Part shown: positions 6,043-7,269 of the stretch, piece after piece | Layout: each line of letters begins with the position of its first letter | How positions within the stretch are numbered: position 1 is the first letter of the stretch | Origin: DAOUFU01 sp034429275 | Lineage (GTDB): Bacteria > Chloroflexota > Anaerolineae > Aggregatilineales > Aggregatilineaceae | Direction: 5' to 3' | NCBI GenBank assembly: GCA_034429275.1 | Contig: DAOUFU010000030.1 | Coordinates: 1-7,269, forward strand | DNA length: 7,269 nucleotides | Translations under genes and position numbers: made by a program | Notes under the pieces: model-generated | Seen by the model: the letters and a program-made list of their open reading frames with translations, nothing else | What the model was told of the DNA's origin: nothing | Database searches by the model: none

Positions 6043-6059
6043 GCGGAGGCTTTCCTCAC
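6039..6059. terminator. Small dyad spanning both convergent stop codons
   Basis: GTGAG (6039-6043) and CTCAC (6055-6059) form a 5-bp inverted repeat that includes the TGA of the GNAT/Nudix gene and the opposite-strand TGA of ribF. An inner GAGG-CTTT-CCTC alternative also exists. It is too short for confident termination, but it is the only structure in the 13-bp gap. Confidence 0.22.
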
Positions 6060-7000
6060 GCGCCCAATGCCGGTTCCGCCAGCACCACGCGCGCGCGCTC
6101 CACGTCGCGCCCAATCTGCGCGACCAGTTCCTCCACCCCGGAGAATTTCATCTCCGCGCGCAGCCGCTCGATCACATCAAACGCCAGCCGCTGCCCGTAG
6201 ATGTCGCGGTCGAAGTCCAGCAGGTACGCCTCGACCGTCTCTGCCTGCCCGTCAAAGGTAGGCCGCCGTCCCACATTTGCAACGGCCATCAGCCGCTCGT
6301 CGCCCAGCCGCGCCCACCCCGCATATACGCCGTAAGCGGGCAGCACCTGCTCGCGCCACACCGCCAGGTTAGCCGTCGGGAAGCCGATCGATCGCCCCCG
6401 TTTGTCTCCGGCCACCACCTCACCCGCCAGCCGATAGGGTCGCCCCAGCCACTGCGCCGCCAGCGCCACATCGCCCGCCCGCACGGCCTCGCGGATCGCG
6501 CTGCTGCTGATGATCTTGTCGCTGCCATCGCCGCCGACCAGGCCGATCGAGCGAAGCTTATACCCACGCTCCATCCCCAGCCGCCGCAGAAAATCCACAT
6601 CCCCCTCGCGCTTGTAGCCGAGCGCGAAATCTGCCCCAACCCACAGTTCCGCCAGCCGCAAATGTTCCTGCAGGCTGGCCACAAAATCCGCCGCGCGAAC
6701 CTGGCGCACCTCGTCATCAAACGGATGCGTCACCACCAGTTCGATCCCCAGCTCACCCAGGGCCTCGGCGCGCTCTTCCGGGGTCATCAGGTAATGGCGT
6801 GCGTCCAGCGCCCGGCCCATCACCACGTCGGGATGCGGGTAGAAGCTCAGCACGGTGGGCAGATAGCCGCCCAACTGCGCCGCCTCGACCAGCCGCATCA
6901 GCAGATGCTGGTGCCCGCGATGCACGCCGTCAAACATGCCCACCGCGACGATAGTCGGTCGATCCGGGTGGGCATCTGCCAAACGAGTCACATGCTGCAT
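6056..7000 (-). CDS. ribF: Bifunctional riboflavin kinase / FAD synthetase RibF
   Basis: A 314-residue RibF, the usual family length, which phosphorylates riboflavin to FMN and adenylylates FMN to FAD. The N-terminal adenylyltransferase domain (about 14-170) has the nucleotide-binding GMFDGVHRGH (21-30), SFYPHP (52-57), VGADFALGYKREGD (121-134) and ISSSAIREAVRAGDV (164-178). The C-terminal riboflavin kinase domain (about 186-310) has LGRPYRLAGEVVAGDKRGR, the flavin/ATP motif GFPTANL (206-212), YGVYAG (223-228), NVGRRPTF (242-249) and the LLDFDRDIYG element (260-269). The start chosen is ATG 7000; an in-frame upstream codon at 7123 would add 41 residues without family similarity. GAGGTGGAAAG lies about 7-18 nt upstream. 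It converges with the GNAT/Nudix gene with 13 bp between stops. I see no FMN riboswitch. Confidence 0.95.
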   Translation of the reverse strand: MQHVTRLADAHPDRPTIVAVGMFDGVHRGHQHLLMRLVEAAQLGGYLPTVLSFYPHPDVVMGRALDARHYLMTPEERAEALGELGIELVVTHPFDDEVRQVRAADFVASLQEHLRLAELWVGADFALGYKREGDVDFLRRLGMERGYKLRSIGLVGGDGSDKIISSSAIREAVRAGDVALAAQWLGRPYRLAGEVVAGDKRGRSIGFPTANLAVWREQVLPAYGVYAGWARLGDERLMAVANVGRRPTFDGQAETVEAYLLDFDRDIYGQRLAFDVIERLRAEMKFSGVEELVAQIGRDVERARVVLAEPALGA

Positions 7001-7025
7001 AACCGGTCTTTCCACCTCACTTGTA

Positions 7026-7038
7026 GAGTGACTCACTC
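7026..7038. promoter_or_regulatory. Dyad in the ribF leader
   Basis: GAGTG-ACT-CACTC is a perfect 5-bp inverted repeat with a 3-bp centre, about 26 bp upstream of the ribF ATG and downstream of the predicted transcript start. It may be an operator or a small hairpin. No function is shown by the sequence alone. Confidence 0.25.
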
Positions 7039-7065
7039 GCCGCCAATGATCGTGCCTGCCTGTGA

Positions 7066-7074
7066 ACAATACCA
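7066..7074 (-). promoter_or_regulatory. Extended -10 promoter of ribF
   Basis: On the minus strand this reads TGGTATTGT, an extended -10 with 4 of 6 hexamer matches. The predicted transcript start is near 7059, giving a leader of about 59 nt. No clear -35 is visible. It fits the extended -10 style of the era and yhhQ promoters. Confidence 0.4.
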
Positions 7075-7090
7075 AAAACGCCCGTTTCAG

Positions 7091-7119
7091 CCCACAATCG
7101 GGTGAATTTGATTGTCGGG
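7091..7119. other. Imperfect dyad upstream of the ribF promoter
   Basis: CCC-ACAATC (7091-7099) can pair with GATTGT-C-GGG (7110-7119) through one bulged base, with a 10-nt loop. It lies between the ribF promoter and the repeat copy at 7145. It might be a protein site or a hairpin; nothing else supports a role. Confidence 0.25.
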
Positions 7120-7144
7120 GCATGAAGTCGCGGGGCGGCGTCCA

Positions 7145-7257
7145 GCCTCACCCCCGCGCGGCCCGTTCCTGGCCGCGCCGCCCCTCTCCAAATAAAGTTT
7201 TGGAGAGGGGCAAAACCGAGCCGAACCCGCAGGGAGCGGCGAGGTTTGGGGTGAGGC
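7145..7257 (+). repeat. Cloverleaf repeat, copy C
   Basis: The third copy. The terminal stem is perfect over 10 bp (7145-7154 GCCTCACCCC with 7248-7257). Three arms follow almost without gaps: 7156-7163 with 7171-7178 (GCGCGGCC/GGCCGCGC, 7-nt loop); 7180-7192 with 7199-7211 (13 bp, 6-nt loop); and 7213-7217 with 7243-7247 (AAACC/GGTTT) around inner stem 7220-7223 with 7237-7240 (GCCG/CGGC). Similarity to copy A continues to the window end (7257-7269 against the complement of 545-557), so the full unit is probably longer than the folded core. Confidence 0.85.
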
Positions 7258-7269
7258 CGGTGTTTGCCC

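Noticed and set aside
5780..7105. Plus-strand open frame across the GNAT/Nudix and ribF region
   Set aside because: It crosses the stop of one real gene and lies opposite ribF in shadow frames, with no family resemblance.
7001..7140. FMN (RFN) riboswitch upstream of ribF
   Set aside because: RFN elements often control riboflavin genes, but the conserved RFN blocks are not present, and the predicted leader (about 59 nt) is too short to hold one.
556..7257. The repeats as a CRISPR array or an insertion sequence
   Set aside because: The copies are kilobases apart and in mixed orientation without spacers, and none encodes a transposase. They are better described as non-coding structured repeats.
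7145..7257. Cloverleaf repeat as a tRNA gene
   Set aside because: The shape recalls a cloverleaf, but the core is 113 bp, the arms do not fit D, anticodon and T arm sizes, and no GTTC-type T-loop in the right place or CCA-ready acceptor was found.

Overview
The window is GC-rich bacterial DNA, mostly ordinary single-copy genes plus one respiratory gene. No taxonomic marker is present. The gene styles (an era with an Asp-rich N-terminal extension, secreted PPC-type proteins, a GNAT/Nudix fusion, short palindromic intergenic repeats) fit the Chloroflexota, perhaps an Anaerolineae-like lineage. That placement is an inference.

Layout. On the minus strand, reading right to left from position 3620: a secreted protein with PPC-like beta domains (2877-3620); a 610-residue exported cupredoxin / cytochrome c / cytochrome d1 protein that resembles cd1 nitrite reductase (789-2621); and the first 137 codons of a YhhQ/VUT-type queuosine-precursor transporter, cut by the left edge (1-412). 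On the plus strand: the GTPase Era (4061-5047), then a GNAT acetyltransferase fused to a degenerate Nudix-like domain (5158-6042). A minus-strand RibF (6056-7000) converges on the latter with only 13 bp between the stops.

Control regions. The nitrite-reductase-like gene has a perfect FNR/Dnr-type box (TTGAT-N4-ATCAA) at the distance expected for class II activation of an extended -10, followed by a leader with mutually exclusive hairpins and a U-run. This suggests anaerobic or nitrogen-oxide control. Extended -10 motifs (TGnTANNNT) also precede yhhQ, era and ribF.

Most unusual structure. Three copies of a 111-113 bp repeat lie in intergenic DNA (556-666, 3827-3938, 7145-7257), one inverted relative to the others. 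Each folds on paper into a closed terminal stem plus three arms, a cloverleaf-like four-way junction. Differences between copies are often compensated on the other side of the stem. This looks like a family of structured, mobile or exapted intergenic elements.

Only the nitrite-reductase-like gene and the PPC gene look accessory; era, ribF and yhhQ are housekeeping. No heme d1 biosynthesis genes, CRISPR arrays, tRNAs, rRNAs or transposase genes were seen.
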